64,000 nucleotides of DNA from Actinomyces trachealis (GTDB lineage: Bacteria; Actinomycetota; Actinomycetes; Actinomycetales; Actinomycetaceae): contig NZ_CP065027.1 in the NCBI RefSeq assembly GCF_015711475.1, positions 1,612,001 through 1,676,000 of the forward strand. The letters are read 5' to 3'. A program made the translations under genes and the position numbers. The notes below the pieces were generated by a model. The model was not told the DNA's origin. It saw only the letters and a list, made by a program, of their open reading frames with translations, and ran no database searches. Below, piece after piece: positions 56,163 through 63,234 of this stretch; within the stretch, counting starts at the first letter, position 1, and each line of letters begins with the position of its first letter.

Positions 56163-56830
56163 GAGTGCGCCTGCTTCAGGCGGCCCTCATCTAAATGAAA
56201 CCAGCGATCAGCGCCCGCAGCGACACCCTCATCATGAGTTACTAGCAGCAATGCCCGGTTCGCACCTCTTACCTGCTGGTAGAGACAGTCGAGGACATTC
56301 TCACGATTGGCACGATCCAGTGAAGCGGTAGGCTCATCGGCAATCAGCAGCCGGGGCGAGCCGATCAGGGCGCGTGCGATCGCCACCCGCTGCTGCTCTC
56401 CGCCGGACAAGGACGAGGTTTGCCGTCCTTCCGCCTCCAAACCTAGCCGGGCCAGCAAGACACGCCCTTTGCTAGTAGCTTCTTTGAACTCAGCACCTCC
56501 GGCCAGGGCAGGCAGAATGACGTTTTCCAGGGGCGTCAGCTCATCAAGCAGATATCCCGCCTGAAACACCATGCCAATGGTTTCACACCTCATTCTTGCG
56601 GCAGCTGAACTGTTTCCGAACCGCACCGCCCTCCCATTTACCCTCACCTCGCCTCGGCCTGGCTTGAGCAGGCCGAGGACGAGGGAGAGCAAGGTGGACT
56701 TTCCTCTGCCGGAGGGTCCCGTGATGGCAACTACCTCACCGTTGCCCACTGTCAGATCAAGGCCGTTTAGTACCAGACGGCCTCCGTAACTAAAGGTAAG
56801 ATCACGTAAGCACGCGATAGCATCACTCAT
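56159..56830 (-). CDS. ABC transporter ATP-binding protein
   Basis: 223 aa. Walker A is GPSGRGKST (Arg where most have Ser), Q-loop FQAGYLLDELTPLENV, signature LSGGEQQRVAIARALI, Walker B LLIADEPTASLD and H-loop VTHD, so it is intact. It resembles the LolD/MacB-type and bacteriocin-export ATPases that work with FtsX-like permeases. The start follows a 26-residue signal-like peptide with no spacer (TAGATG), and its stop overlaps the permease start. With the permease frameshifted, the transporter is probably inactive unless another permease substitutes. Confidence 0.88.
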   Translation of the reverse strand: MSDAIACLRDLTFSYGGRLVLNGLDLTVGNGEVVAITGPSGRGKSTLLSLVLGLLKPGRGEVRVNGRAVRFGNSSAAARMRCETIGMVFQAGYLLDELTPLENVILPALAGGAEFKEATSKGRVLLARLGLEAEGRQTSSLSGGEQQRVAIARALIGSPRLLIADEPTASLDRANRENVLDCLYQQVRGANRALLLVTHDEGVAAGADRWFHLDEGRLKQAHS

Positions 56831-56911
56831 CTAGACCGCCGCAGCCGGAGCCACACCCAAGCCCACGGAGACAACAAGCAGAGCCGAGACGAACAGCCGA
56901 TTTCTCTTCAT
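56831..56911 (-). CDS. 26-residue signal-peptide-like ORF before the ABC genes
   Basis: Begins MKRNRLFVSALLVV and ends APAAAV, a textbook basic/hydrophobic/small-residue signal peptide with nothing after the Ala-rich cleavage region. GGGAA lies upstream of the ATG, and the stop directly abuts the ATPase start. It is either a leader peptide or the stump of a secreted peptide whose mature part was lost. In lactococcin-972-type loci a small secreted peptide precedes such ABC/permease genes. Confidence 0.55.
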   Translation of the reverse strand: MKRNRLFVSALLVVSVGLGVAPAAAV

Positions 56912-57069
56912 GGCGTTCCCTTCCCTGATTAGGGATCCATAACACCGGCATCAGTACCGGCATCGTTGCCAGCACGACATCATGATACCTGGCCGCACCA
57001 GAAAATTCAGTTTCTAGCATACGCGGGTTAGCAGTCACTTCTCAGACCCGATTGCCGTAAGCAGTGCAC

Positions 57070-57341
57070 TCACCAGAGGGCGCGCTGGGCGACGGCATCA
57101 GCGAAGTTGTCAGGACCGCAGGTGCGGAGGAAAGGTAGAGCCCGGCGTCCGACAGGTAGATCTCATGGCGCGGCCCGTTCCAGGTAAGCCCCAGTGAGGG
57201 CATGACCTCGTCGTGCAGCCCAGTCCAGATCGCCGTGGCCGTCGCAGGCCAACTACCACATTGTGGCACCTGCACCTCGACGAAGTCCGTGCGCGATGGC
57301 TTGTACAGATCACTGTGGAGCTTGCGGATCTCGTATCGCAT
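57070..57341 (-). pseudogene. Mosaic remnant: GyrI-like gene fused to a copy of an ATP-grasp gene 3' end
   Basis: The start MRYEIRKLHSDLYKPSRTDF and later RHEIYLSD match the N- and C-terminal ends of GyrI-like effector-binding proteins (normally about 200 aa), with the middle missing. After SD the sequence becomes AGLYLSSAPA, and the DNA at 57070-57160 is a diverged copy of the last 85 bp of the ATP-grasp gene at 58980, with one base missing (GTCCTGACAAC against GCCCTGGACAAC). Read in the restored frame it ends at 57070; read straight on it ends at 57042. No function is expected. Confidence 0.65.
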
Positions 57342-57464
57342 GGCCGGGCCTCCTGCTACCTACTGCTTGCCGTCAGCCCACTGTCGCGCAGGAAGAGAAG
57401 TACTTCCAGGCTCTGGAGAGGCTTGCGGTTTTCGACGGAACGGCGTAGGCCGCCCCGGCGTACC

Positions 57465-57980
57465 ATGCGGCGCATGGGACGCAAATCCTCTGGCAAGACC
57501 CAGCACGGCGTGGCCACCCCGGCCTTGGCGGCACTCGACGCCGTCGGCGTGGAGTACCGAACGGTCACCTATGAGCACTCCAAGCGCTCCACTGAGGGTT
57601 TCGGCCTGGAGGCAGCCCGGCTGACCGGCGTCGCCCCATCGCTCGTGCTGAAGACTCTCCTAGTTGGGGAAGGCAAAAACCTGGCCGTATGTGTCCTGCC
57701 GGTGGACCACATGCTCAACTTGAATGCTGCCGCGCACGCGCTGGGGCTAAAGAAGGTGGCCCTGGTGGAGCCGCAGATAGCGGAGCGGGTGACGGGTTAC
57801 GTCGTCGGTGGGATATCGCCGCTGGGGCAGAAACGGCGCCTGCCTACCGTCATTGACGCCTCCGTGCAGGAGGCGGAGGCCGTTCTGGTCTCGGGCGGCC
57901 GCCGTGGCCTTTCGGTGAACTTGGCCCCGAGGGACCTCGCTGCGGCGACCGGGGCAGTCTTCGCTGCGATCACTGACTGA
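57465..57980 (+). CDS. YbaK/EbsC-type aminoacyl-tRNA deacylase
   Basis: 171 aa from ATG 57465 (MRRMGRKSSG); an ATG three codons later is equally possible and neither has a clear ribosome-binding site. The YbaK/ProX core is visible: VEYRTVTYEHSK, EAARLTGVAPSLVLKTLLVG, VCVLPVDHMLNLNAAAHALGLKKVALVEP, the GYVVGGISPLGQKRRLPTVID motif with the conserved Lys/Gly loop, and VNLAPRDLAAATGAVFA. Removes mischarged Cys (YbaK) or similar amino acids from tRNA. Upstream frame extension to 57213 is not coding. Confidence 0.88.
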   Translation: MRRMGRKSSGKTQHGVATPALAALDAVGVEYRTVTYEHSKRSTEGFGLEAARLTGVAPSLVLKTLLVGEGKNLAVCVLPVDHMLNLNAAAHALGLKKVALVEPQIAERVTGYVVGGISPLGQKRRLPTVIDASVQEAEAVLVSGGRRGLSVNLAPRDLAAATGAVFAAITD

Positions 57981-58042
57981 GAGCCGGAACAAGAGTCCCC
58001 CGCCAGGCACACTCGCGGTTTCTCTCCCACTACCTTGGGGTT

Positions 58043-58448
58043 ATGACCACACGTCTTGAACTTGTCTCCAAGCTCATCACCGTCTCCTTCCTGGGCGACC
58101 AGCGCACCAAGCCGGTCACGCCAACCTTCACCGTGACCTTCTTTGACTCCTCTCCCCTGACCTGCATGCTCAGCATCTAAGGCATCCTGGACCTGGAGGT
58201 GGAGACCTGGGACATCGTGCAGGTGGCCCAGGCACTGAGCCAGGGAGTCGGGGTGTACTTCGAACGTGTGAAGCCGCGAAGGTGTCCCCCTGCCGATGCT
58301 GCGTTCCATGACGGTGCTGGGTTACGTCACAGTGTGCGTTCCGGGCAAGGAGTAGCGGGCGCTGCCGCTGCCGGGGCGTCTGGTGCCGGGGATGGGAGAC
58401 TACCCGCAGTGGGTTATGAGCCTGCCGCAGTCCCCAGAGGCGCGCTAG
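58043..58448 (+). pseudogene. Small gene remnant with two stop codons and a frameshift
   Basis: From ATG 58043 it reads TTRLELVSKLITVSFLGDQRT...LTCMLSI, a TAA, then in the same frame GILDLEVETWDIVQVAQALSQGVGVYFERV. After an indel near 58277 it continues EGVPLPMLRSMTVLGYVTVCVPGKE, a TAG, and RALPLPGRLVPGMGDYPQWVMSL to a last stop at 58448. The pieces join into one protein of about 135 aa. Family not recognised. Confidence 0.5.
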
Positions 58449-58499
58449 ACCGGGAGGCGCTCAGCAGCCGGGCCGCTAAGCCTTCAGCCCAAGAGCCTC

Positions 58500-58883
58500 T
58501 CAGAGGATGCCGCGCCCGGGCACTACCTGCTTGCCGAAGGGAAAGCAGGTCACTGGGATCATCTTGACATTGGCAATGGCCAACGGGATGCCGATGATGG
58601 TGACGGCCTGGGCGGCCGCCGTCGTCAGGTGCCCGATGGCTAGCCACAGGCCCGCCACCAGGAACCATATGAGGTTGCCCAGGCCGCTCATGGTCCCGGC
58701 CTGGGGTACGGGGACAACCTCCCGCCCGAAGGGCCACAGCACGTAGCCCGCGATACGGAAGCAGGCCACCCCAGCCGGGATCGTGACGATGAACAAGCAG
58801 GCGATCACGCCCGCCAGCAGGTACCCCAGCCAGAACCAGAAGCCGGAGAAGACCACCCAGATCAGGTTCAGCAGTGTGCGCAT
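58500..58883 (-). CDS. YccF domain-containing inner-membrane protein
   Basis: 127 aa with the two YccF repeats: NLIWVVFSGFWFWLGYLLAGVIACLFIVTIPAGVACFRIAGYVLWPFGREV and NLIWFLVAGLWLAIGHLTTAAAQAVTIIGIPLAIANVKMIPVTCFPFGKQV. Each repeat has a hydrophobic helix pair and ends WPFG/FPFG. Function unknown; a small integral membrane protein. It stands alone between a decayed gene and the ATP-grasp gene. Confidence 0.9.
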   Translation of the reverse strand: MRTLLNLIWVVFSGFWFWLGYLLAGVIACLFIVTIPAGVACFRIAGYVLWPFGREVVPVPQAGTMSGLGNLIWFLVAGLWLAIGHLTTAAAQAVTIIGIPLAIANVKMIPVTCFPFGKQVVPGRGIL

Positions 58884-58979
58884 GGCCAGAGTTTGCCCGA
58901 CGGCGGCGGGCCTGGCCTCATCCTTGCGCAGGAGCCTGCCCCTGACCCAACCCTGAACTGCCCCTGCCAGCCCCAGCCC

Positions 58980-59906
58980 TCACCAGAAGACACGCTGGGC
59001 GATAGCGTCAGCGAAGTTGTCCAGGGCCGCGGGCGCGGAGGACAGGTACAGCCCAGCGTCGATCAGGGATACCTCCATCAGGTAGAAGCCGCCCCGCCCA
59101 TCAGAGACCACGTCCACCCGGTTGAACAGCAGCTGAATGTCCCGCTTGGAGCGTCCCTTGATGAGGCCGTGGATGCTCTTGCGCACGCGCTCGCCCCACA
59201 GCCACTCCTGCTCGGAGGGCTCCCGGGCGGTGACGATCTCCTCGTGGACGTCCTCCTCGTCGGTGGAGCGGAAGGACGGGTGGAGCATGGGGGCCTTCTC
59301 TACCGCGTGGGAGAGCACACCGTTGAAGTAGACCAGGGAGACCTCTCCCTTGCGGTCCACCTCCTCCAGGTAGCGCTGCACCATGACGGTGCGCCCCCGC
59401 CCCAGGTGGTGCACGGCGTCGTTGATGGCCTCGGCGCGGGACTTGGCGTCGATGGCGGTGTACCGGCCGGTGCCGCGCCCCCCGGAGGAGATGGCGGGCT
59501 TGACCACGAAGTCCCCAAAAGCTGGGAAGCGGGTGTGCACCTGGTGCTTGGAAAGGTTCTGCTCCGGCTCCAGCCACATGGTAGGGATGGTGGGCACGCC
59601 CCGCTTCTCCAACTCCAGCAGGTAGTGCTTGTCCGAGTTCCACTCCACGACGTCGGGGTGGTTGAGCAGGCGGGGCACCGTGCGGGTCCAGGCCCGGAAG
59701 GCGTCATAGTGGCGGCGCTTGGCGTAGTCGCGCACGGAGCGCAGCACCACCACCCCGGCCTCGGTCCAGTCGACGTCGGGGTCGTTCCACACAGCGACGC
59801 GCGGTTCTATGCCGCGCTCCGCCAGGGCGTCAGGCAGGGCACGGTCGTCCGCGTCCAGGTCCGGGAAGTCGACGGAGGTCGCCAGTGTCACGATCGGTTT
59901 TGCCAC
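58980..59906 (-). CDS. ATP-grasp domain protein (glutathione synthetase/RimK-like)
   Basis: 308 aa from the GTG at 59906. Central ATP-grasp features: SDKHYLLELEKRGVPTIPTMWL, FVVKPAISSGGRGTGRY (nucleotide-binding glycine loop with Lys), VMVQRYLEEVDRKGEVSLVYFNG (Glu pair on the ATP) and GFYLMEVSLIDAGLYLS, where the usual E-x-N ligand is E-V-S. N-terminal 75 residues form the pre-ATP-grasp domain (IVTLATSVDFPDLDADD). Predicted to form an amide or peptide bond between a carboxylate and an amine; substrates unknown. A piece of its 3' end is duplicated at 57070. Confidence 0.83.
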   Translation of the reverse strand: MAKPIVTLATSVDFPDLDADDRALPDALAERGIEPRVAVWNDPDVDWTEAGVVVLRSVRDYAKRRHYDAFRAWTRTVPRLLNHPDVVEWNSDKHYLLELEKRGVPTIPTMWLEPEQNLSKHQVHTRFPAFGDFVVKPAISSGGRGTGRYTAIDAKSRAEAINDAVHHLGRGRTVMVQRYLEEVDRKGEVSLVYFNGVLSHAVEKAPMLHPSFRSTDEEDVHEEIVTAREPSEQEWLWGERVRKSIHGLIKGRSKRDIQLLFNRVDVVSDGRGGFYLMEVSLIDAGLYLSSAPAALDNFADAIAQRVFW

Positions 59907-59913
59907 AGGACAA

Positions 59914-59923
59914 ACGGTACCGT
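59914..59923. promoter_or_regulatory. 10-bp perfect palindrome between divergent ATP-grasp and pip genes
   Basis: ACGGTACCGT is self-complementary and sits in the 47-bp space between the two divergent genes, 8 bp from the ATP-grasp start. Short palindromes of this size occur by chance, so this is only a candidate operator. Confidence 0.3.
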
Positions 59924-59953
59924 GTAGTGGTGCCGTGAGGGTCCAATGGCACA

Positions 59954-61006
59954 ATGCGGTTCATGACCAAGAATGTCCCCTCCCCAGCAACTCGCGGCTT
60001 CTACCCCTCGATTGAGCCCTATGCCTCCGGACTGCTCGACGTCGGCGACGGCCAGCAGGTCTACTGGGAGGAGTGCGGCAACCTCGACGGCGTGTCAGCG
60101 GTGTTCGTGCACGGCGGCCCAGGTGGGGGCTGCGCGCCGGAGCACCGCCGCTGCTTTGACCCGGAGCGCTACCGGGTGGTCCTGTTCGACCAGCGAGGCT
60201 GCGGCCGCTCCCTCCCCCACGCCTGGGAGCCGGAGGCGGACCTGTCCACGAACACCACCTGGCACCTGGTGGCGGACCTGGAGCGTCTGCGCCGCCACCT
60301 GGGGGTGGAGCGCTGGCTGGTCTTCGGCGGCTCCTGGGGCTCCACCCTGGCGCTGGCCTACGCGCAGAAGCACCCTGAGCGGGTCAGCGCCCTGGTGCTG
60401 CGCGGCGTGTTCACCCTGCGCAAGCGGGAACTCGACTGGTACTACGAGGCGGGCGGCGCGGACATGGTGTGGCCTGACGAGTGGGAGAAGTACGTGGCGG
60501 CGGCCGGGCCGGGGGTGGGCCCGGGCGGTTACATCCAGCGCTACCACGAGCTCCTGACGGACCCGGACCCGGCGGTGCACGGGCCTGCCGCCCTGGCCTG
60601 GACCACCTGGGAGGCAGCCACCTCCACGCTACTGCGGGATCAGGCCCATATTGACGAGGTGCAGGACCCCCAGTACGCCATAACCTTCGCCCGGATCGAG
60701 AACCACTACTTCCTCAACCGTGGCTGGCTGGAGGACGGCGAGCTGCTGCATGGCGCGAACGTGCTGTCTGAGCACGGTATCCCGGGGGTGATCGTGCAGG
60801 GTCGATATGACATGTGCTGCCCGATCGGCACGGCCTGGGCCTTGCACCGGGCCTGGCCGGAGGCGGAGTTGAGCATCTCCTCCACCTCTGGGCACGCGTT
60901 CAATGAGCCCGAGACATTGTCCGCGCTTATCAACGCCACTGACCGCTTCGCGGAACAGCTGGCGGGCGCAACGACGTCGGCCACAGTCGGGCAGGCCCCA
61001 GCATGA
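59954..61006 (+). CDS. pip: Prolyl iminopeptidase
   Basis: Removes N-terminal proline from peptides; alpha/beta hydrolase, cytoplasmic. HGGPGGG oxyanion motif near 53-59, nucleophile Ser127 in GGSWGS, the acid in VQGRYDMCCP and catalytic His in SGHAFNEPET, all in place. Family block FDQRGCGRSLPHA...NTTWHLVADLERLR is clear. 350 aa, of which the last 20 are an Ala/Thr tail. ATG 59954, with an alternative ATG three codons on. Its TGA overlaps the next start (ATGA). Confidence 0.95.
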   Translation: MRFMTKNVPSPATRGFYPSIEPYASGLLDVGDGQQVYWEECGNLDGVSAVFVHGGPGGGCAPEHRRCFDPERYRVVLFDQRGCGRSLPHAWEPEADLSTNTTWHLVADLERLRRHLGVERWLVFGGSWGSTLALAYAQKHPERVSALVLRGVFTLRKRELDWYYEAGGADMVWPDEWEKYVAAAGPGVGPGGYIQRYHELLTDPDPAVHGPAALAWTTWEAATSTLLRDQAHIDEVQDPQYAITFARIENHYFLNRGWLEDGELLHGANVLSEHGIPGVIVQGRYDMCCPIGTAWALHRAWPEAELSISSTSGHAFNEPETLSALINATDRFAEQLAGATTSATVGQAPA

Positions 61007-61455
61007 AGCCCACTAAGAATCAGAAGTACCTGGCGTCTTTGATAGGCATCGGGGCAGCGACCCTGTTGGCGGTCGGCTTGATTGGTGGCTGGGTGGCGCT
61101 GCAGACGCGCGCAGCTGACGGCACCTTTAGCCTATTCTCTGGGGTGGTGATCGCAGTCATCATCCTGGTGGGCTGGAATGTTGGCTTCCGGCTGCGTGAG
61201 CGGCACCGGCTTGACCTGCCCCTGTGGGGGACGCTGGACGAGAAGCAGGCGCGTCTTCTAGCCCAGTACCGCAACTGGCGGCGTTCCGGGAAGATCGGTG
61301 AGCCACCATCGGCAGATGTGGCTGACGCCTCGCGGTCCTTAGCCTCGGCCGCGACCGGCGGGATGGTCGGCCTGTCCAAGCGGGACCGGCAGCGGCGCGC
61401 CCAGGTGCAGGCGCAGCAGAAGAAGCGCCGGGCCAAGGAGCAGGGCGCAGAGTAG
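61003..61455 (+). CDS. Small membrane protein of unknown function
   Basis: 150 aa. Two transmembrane helices (about 11-32 and 45-64: SLIGIGAATLLAVGLIGGWVAL and FSGVVIAVIILVGWNVGF) are followed by a cytoplasmic tail, ending in a strongly basic stretch (KRDRQRRAQVQAQQKKRRAKEQ). Its start overlaps the pip stop, implying co-translation. No family recognised. Confidence 0.7.
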   Translation: MKPTKNQKYLASLIGIGAATLLAVGLIGGWVALQTRAADGTFSLFSGVVIAVIILVGWNVGFRLRERHRLDLPLWGTLDEKQARLLAQYRNWRRSGKIGEPPSADVADASRSLASAATGGMVGLSKRDRQRRAQVQAQQKKRRAKEQGAE

Positions 61456-61620
61456 GCCTTTCAGGGGGCGTTGAGGTGTGGCCCCGCTGATGGTGCAAGT
61501 GCACTGTATCTCTTTAATGTCCCGCACATCACGCCGCCACGGCTAGTCTCGACTGGACTCCTCCGGGCCAGGCACGTAAAGTTTTCCTCTGTCGCCGGGC
61601 GGTTGGTGCCTGTGGGGCAT

Positions 61621-61697
61621 GCCTCCTTAGCTCAGTTGGTTAGAGCACCTGACTCTTAATCAGGGTGTCCAGGGTTCGAGTCCCTGAGGGGGTACCA
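61621..61697 (+). tRNA. tRNA-Lys (anticodon CTT), copy 1
   Basis: Acceptor GCCTCCT/AGGGGGT, anticodon stem CCTGA/TCAGG with loop CTCTTAA (anticodon CTT), T arm CAGGG/CCCTG, CCA encoded. Confidence 0.97.
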
Positions 61698-61735
61698 CGG
61701 TTGGAGCCAAGCTCCGGCAGTGATTTTCTAACCAT

Positions 61736-61812
61736 GCCTCCTTAGCTCAGTTGGTTAGAGCACCTGACTCTTAATCAGGGTGTCCAGGGTTCGAGTCCCT
61801 GAGGGGGTACCA
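61736..61812 (+). tRNA. tRNA-Lys (anticodon CTT), copy 2
   Basis: Identical in sequence to the copy at 61621-61697, offset by 115 bp, CCA encoded. The 38-bp spacer contains GGAGC...GCTCC, a small hairpin between the two tRNAs. Confidence 0.97.
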
Positions 61813-62118
61813 CGTGAGTCCACGTCTGTTTTGATCTGATGTGGCGCGGTGTCTTGGCTGAGTTCCTACCCTCTGCACTGGCAAGGTTGATGGTTTTCTC
61901 AGACGCAGGGCATCTAGTCGTCTAGGCACGGGAACAACTACCCGTTCCTGTGTGTTACCACTCACGTGAGCGCCTGCCACAGTAGGCGTAGTGGACCAGC
62001 CCTCCCGATGAAGGCAAGCGGTTCACATCAAGACCACGCGGCGCACAGGCCGCAGGAGGTACCTGCAATTCGCCTGGCGCCCCGGCCCGCGAGGGCCACA
62101 GATGATGAGGAGAAGAGA
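61813..62118. other. Intergenic stretch after tRNA-Lys
   Basis: About 305 bp without a supportable gene. A hairpin CACGGGAAC (61927-61935) with GTTCCTGTG (61944-61952, one G-T pair) lies 115 bp past the second tRNA-Lys and could end the transcript. The right part should hold the promoter of the small protein at 62119. Confidence 0.5.
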
Positions 62119-62280
62119 ATGATGAGCACGTTGAGCATCACGCATGAGGCCGCCGAGCGTGAGTTAGAGGCCGCGCAAAAGGAGCTTAACTCCCTGACCG
62201 CTACCGCCTCCCCTTCCCGTCTGGAGCGCGCCCTGGAGCGCGTCCACGCGGCGCAGGAGGCTCTGGCCCTGGCGGCCTGA
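62119..62280 (+). CDS. Small helical protein of unknown function
   Basis: 53 aa, MMSTLSITHEAAERELEA... and a second helix HAAQEALALAA. High Ala/Glu/Leu content, heptad-like Leu/Ala spacing and no hydrophobic segment suggest a short coiled coil. GAGGAGAAGAG immediately precedes the two ATGs (62119, 62122), and a strong terminator follows, which supports expression as a single gene. Could be an exclusively Actinomyces-type small protein; no homologue recognised. Confidence 0.55.
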   Translation: MMSTLSITHEAAERELEAAQKELNSLTATASPSRLERALERVHAAQEALALAA

Positions 62281-62315
62281 GCGACGCCGGAGCACGGCTC
62301 TGGTAGTACGACTCT

Positions 62316-62349
62316 GCAGGGGGTGGCACCGGTGGGTGCCACCCCCTGC
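62316..62349 (+). terminator. Strong terminator after the small protein
   Basis: A 15-bp perfect stem, GCAGGGGGTGGCACC (62316-62330) with GGTGCCACCCCCTGC (62335-62349), with a GGTG loop. Confidence 0.9.
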
Positions 62350-62446
62350 TTATGTGCGGGGCTGACGGCGGCGCGGGGCAGGGAGGGGCCGTGTCAGCAT
62401 CGCAGGATGACAGGATGGCCCTGGGAATCGTGAGAAAGGATCTGTG

Positions 62447-62920
62447 ATGCCCGTGCTGTCTGTTGGGGATGTTGCCCCGGAGTTCTCGCTGCCCGGCCCG
62501 GACGGCGAGCAGGTGAGTCTGGCTGGTCTGCGTGAGCACTCTGCCAAGGGGGTGGTGGTGTATTTCTACCCGAAGGCCTCTACGCCGGGATGCACCAAGG
62601 AGGCATGCGACTTTCGGGACTCGCTGGCTGCGTGGCGGGAGGCCGGATACGAGGTGGTGGGGGTGTCCCCGGACTCGTCTGCGACGGTGGCCCGTTTTGT
62701 GCAGAAGCGGTCACTGCCCTTCCCACTCCTGTCTGACCCCGCGCATGAGGTGATGGAGGCTTGGGGGACCTGGGGCGAGAAGAAAAACTATGGGCGGGTG
62801 TACACCGGCGTGATACGTTCCACGGTGGTGGTGGGCCGGGACGGGAAGGTGACTCTGGCGCTGTACAACGTGAAGGCGACCGGCCACGTGGACCGGCTGC
62901 GCCGTGAGCTGGGCGTCTAG
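62447..62920 (+). CDS. bcp: Thiol peroxidase of the BCP (PrxQ) group
   Basis: Reduces peroxides with thioredoxin. Peroxidatic Cys49 is in the motif STPGCTKEACDFRD, with a resolving Cys54 five residues on, the atypical 2-Cys PrxQ pattern. Rest of the fold: GVVVYFYPKA, VVGVSPDSSATVARFVQKRSLPFPLLSDP and YTGVIRSTVVVGRDGKV. 157 aa. The ATG at 62447 has AAAGGA at 6 bp; a GTG one codon earlier is in frame. Confidence 0.94.
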   Translation: MPVLSVGDVAPEFSLPGPDGEQVSLAGLREHSAKGVVVYFYPKASTPGCTKEACDFRDSLAAWREAGYEVVGVSPDSSATVARFVQKRSLPFPLLSDPAHEVMEAWGTWGEKKNYGRVYTGVIRSTVVVGRDGKVTLALYNVKATGHVDRLRRELGV

Positions 62921-62965
62921 GGCTGGCAGCGGGGACCGTCCGGGAGCGGGTATGGTGTCCCCTGA

Positions 62966-63050
62966 GCGCGAGTGGCGGAATTGGTAGACGCCCCAGATTT
63001 AGGTTCTGGTGCCTTCGGGCGTGAGGGTTCGAGTCCCTTCTTGCGCACCA
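62966..63050 (+). tRNA. tRNA-Leu (anticodon TAG)
   Basis: 85 nt with the long variable arm of leucine tRNAs (GTGCCTTCGGGCGT). Acceptor GCGCGAG/CTTGCGC, anticodon stem CCAGA/TCTGG with loop TTTAGGT (anticodon TAG), CCA encoded. Confidence 0.96.
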
Positions 63051-63177
63051 CAGCACGCCTCGACGCAGCTTCGCGCGTCGGGCACTGCCCTTGTGACCCC
63101 CTACTTGTGTCCGCTACGCGAGGTCATGAGGAGGTTCTCACGGCGGTGTGACGCGGTGGCGTGCTGGACATCGACGG

Positions 63178-63222
63178 GATCGCCCCGCGACTCCGCCGTT
63201 TCGGTGGAGTCGCGGGGCGATC
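63178..63222 (-). terminator. Strong terminator after the surface-repeat gene
   Basis: A 17-bp perfect stem: GATCGCCCCGCGACTCC (63178-63194) pairs with GGAGTCGCGGGGCGATC (63206-63222). It follows the leftward gene ending at 63235 and would also serve rightward transcripts from tRNA-Leu. Confidence 0.9.
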
Positions 63223-63234
63223 TGTCGCCGGAGA

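Noticed and set aside
56823..57038. Leftward 71-codon frame overlapping the 26-codon signal-like ORF
   Set aside because: Composition (Cys/Gly-rich end) is unlike a protein, while the overlapping frame gives a clean signal peptide with a ribosome site.
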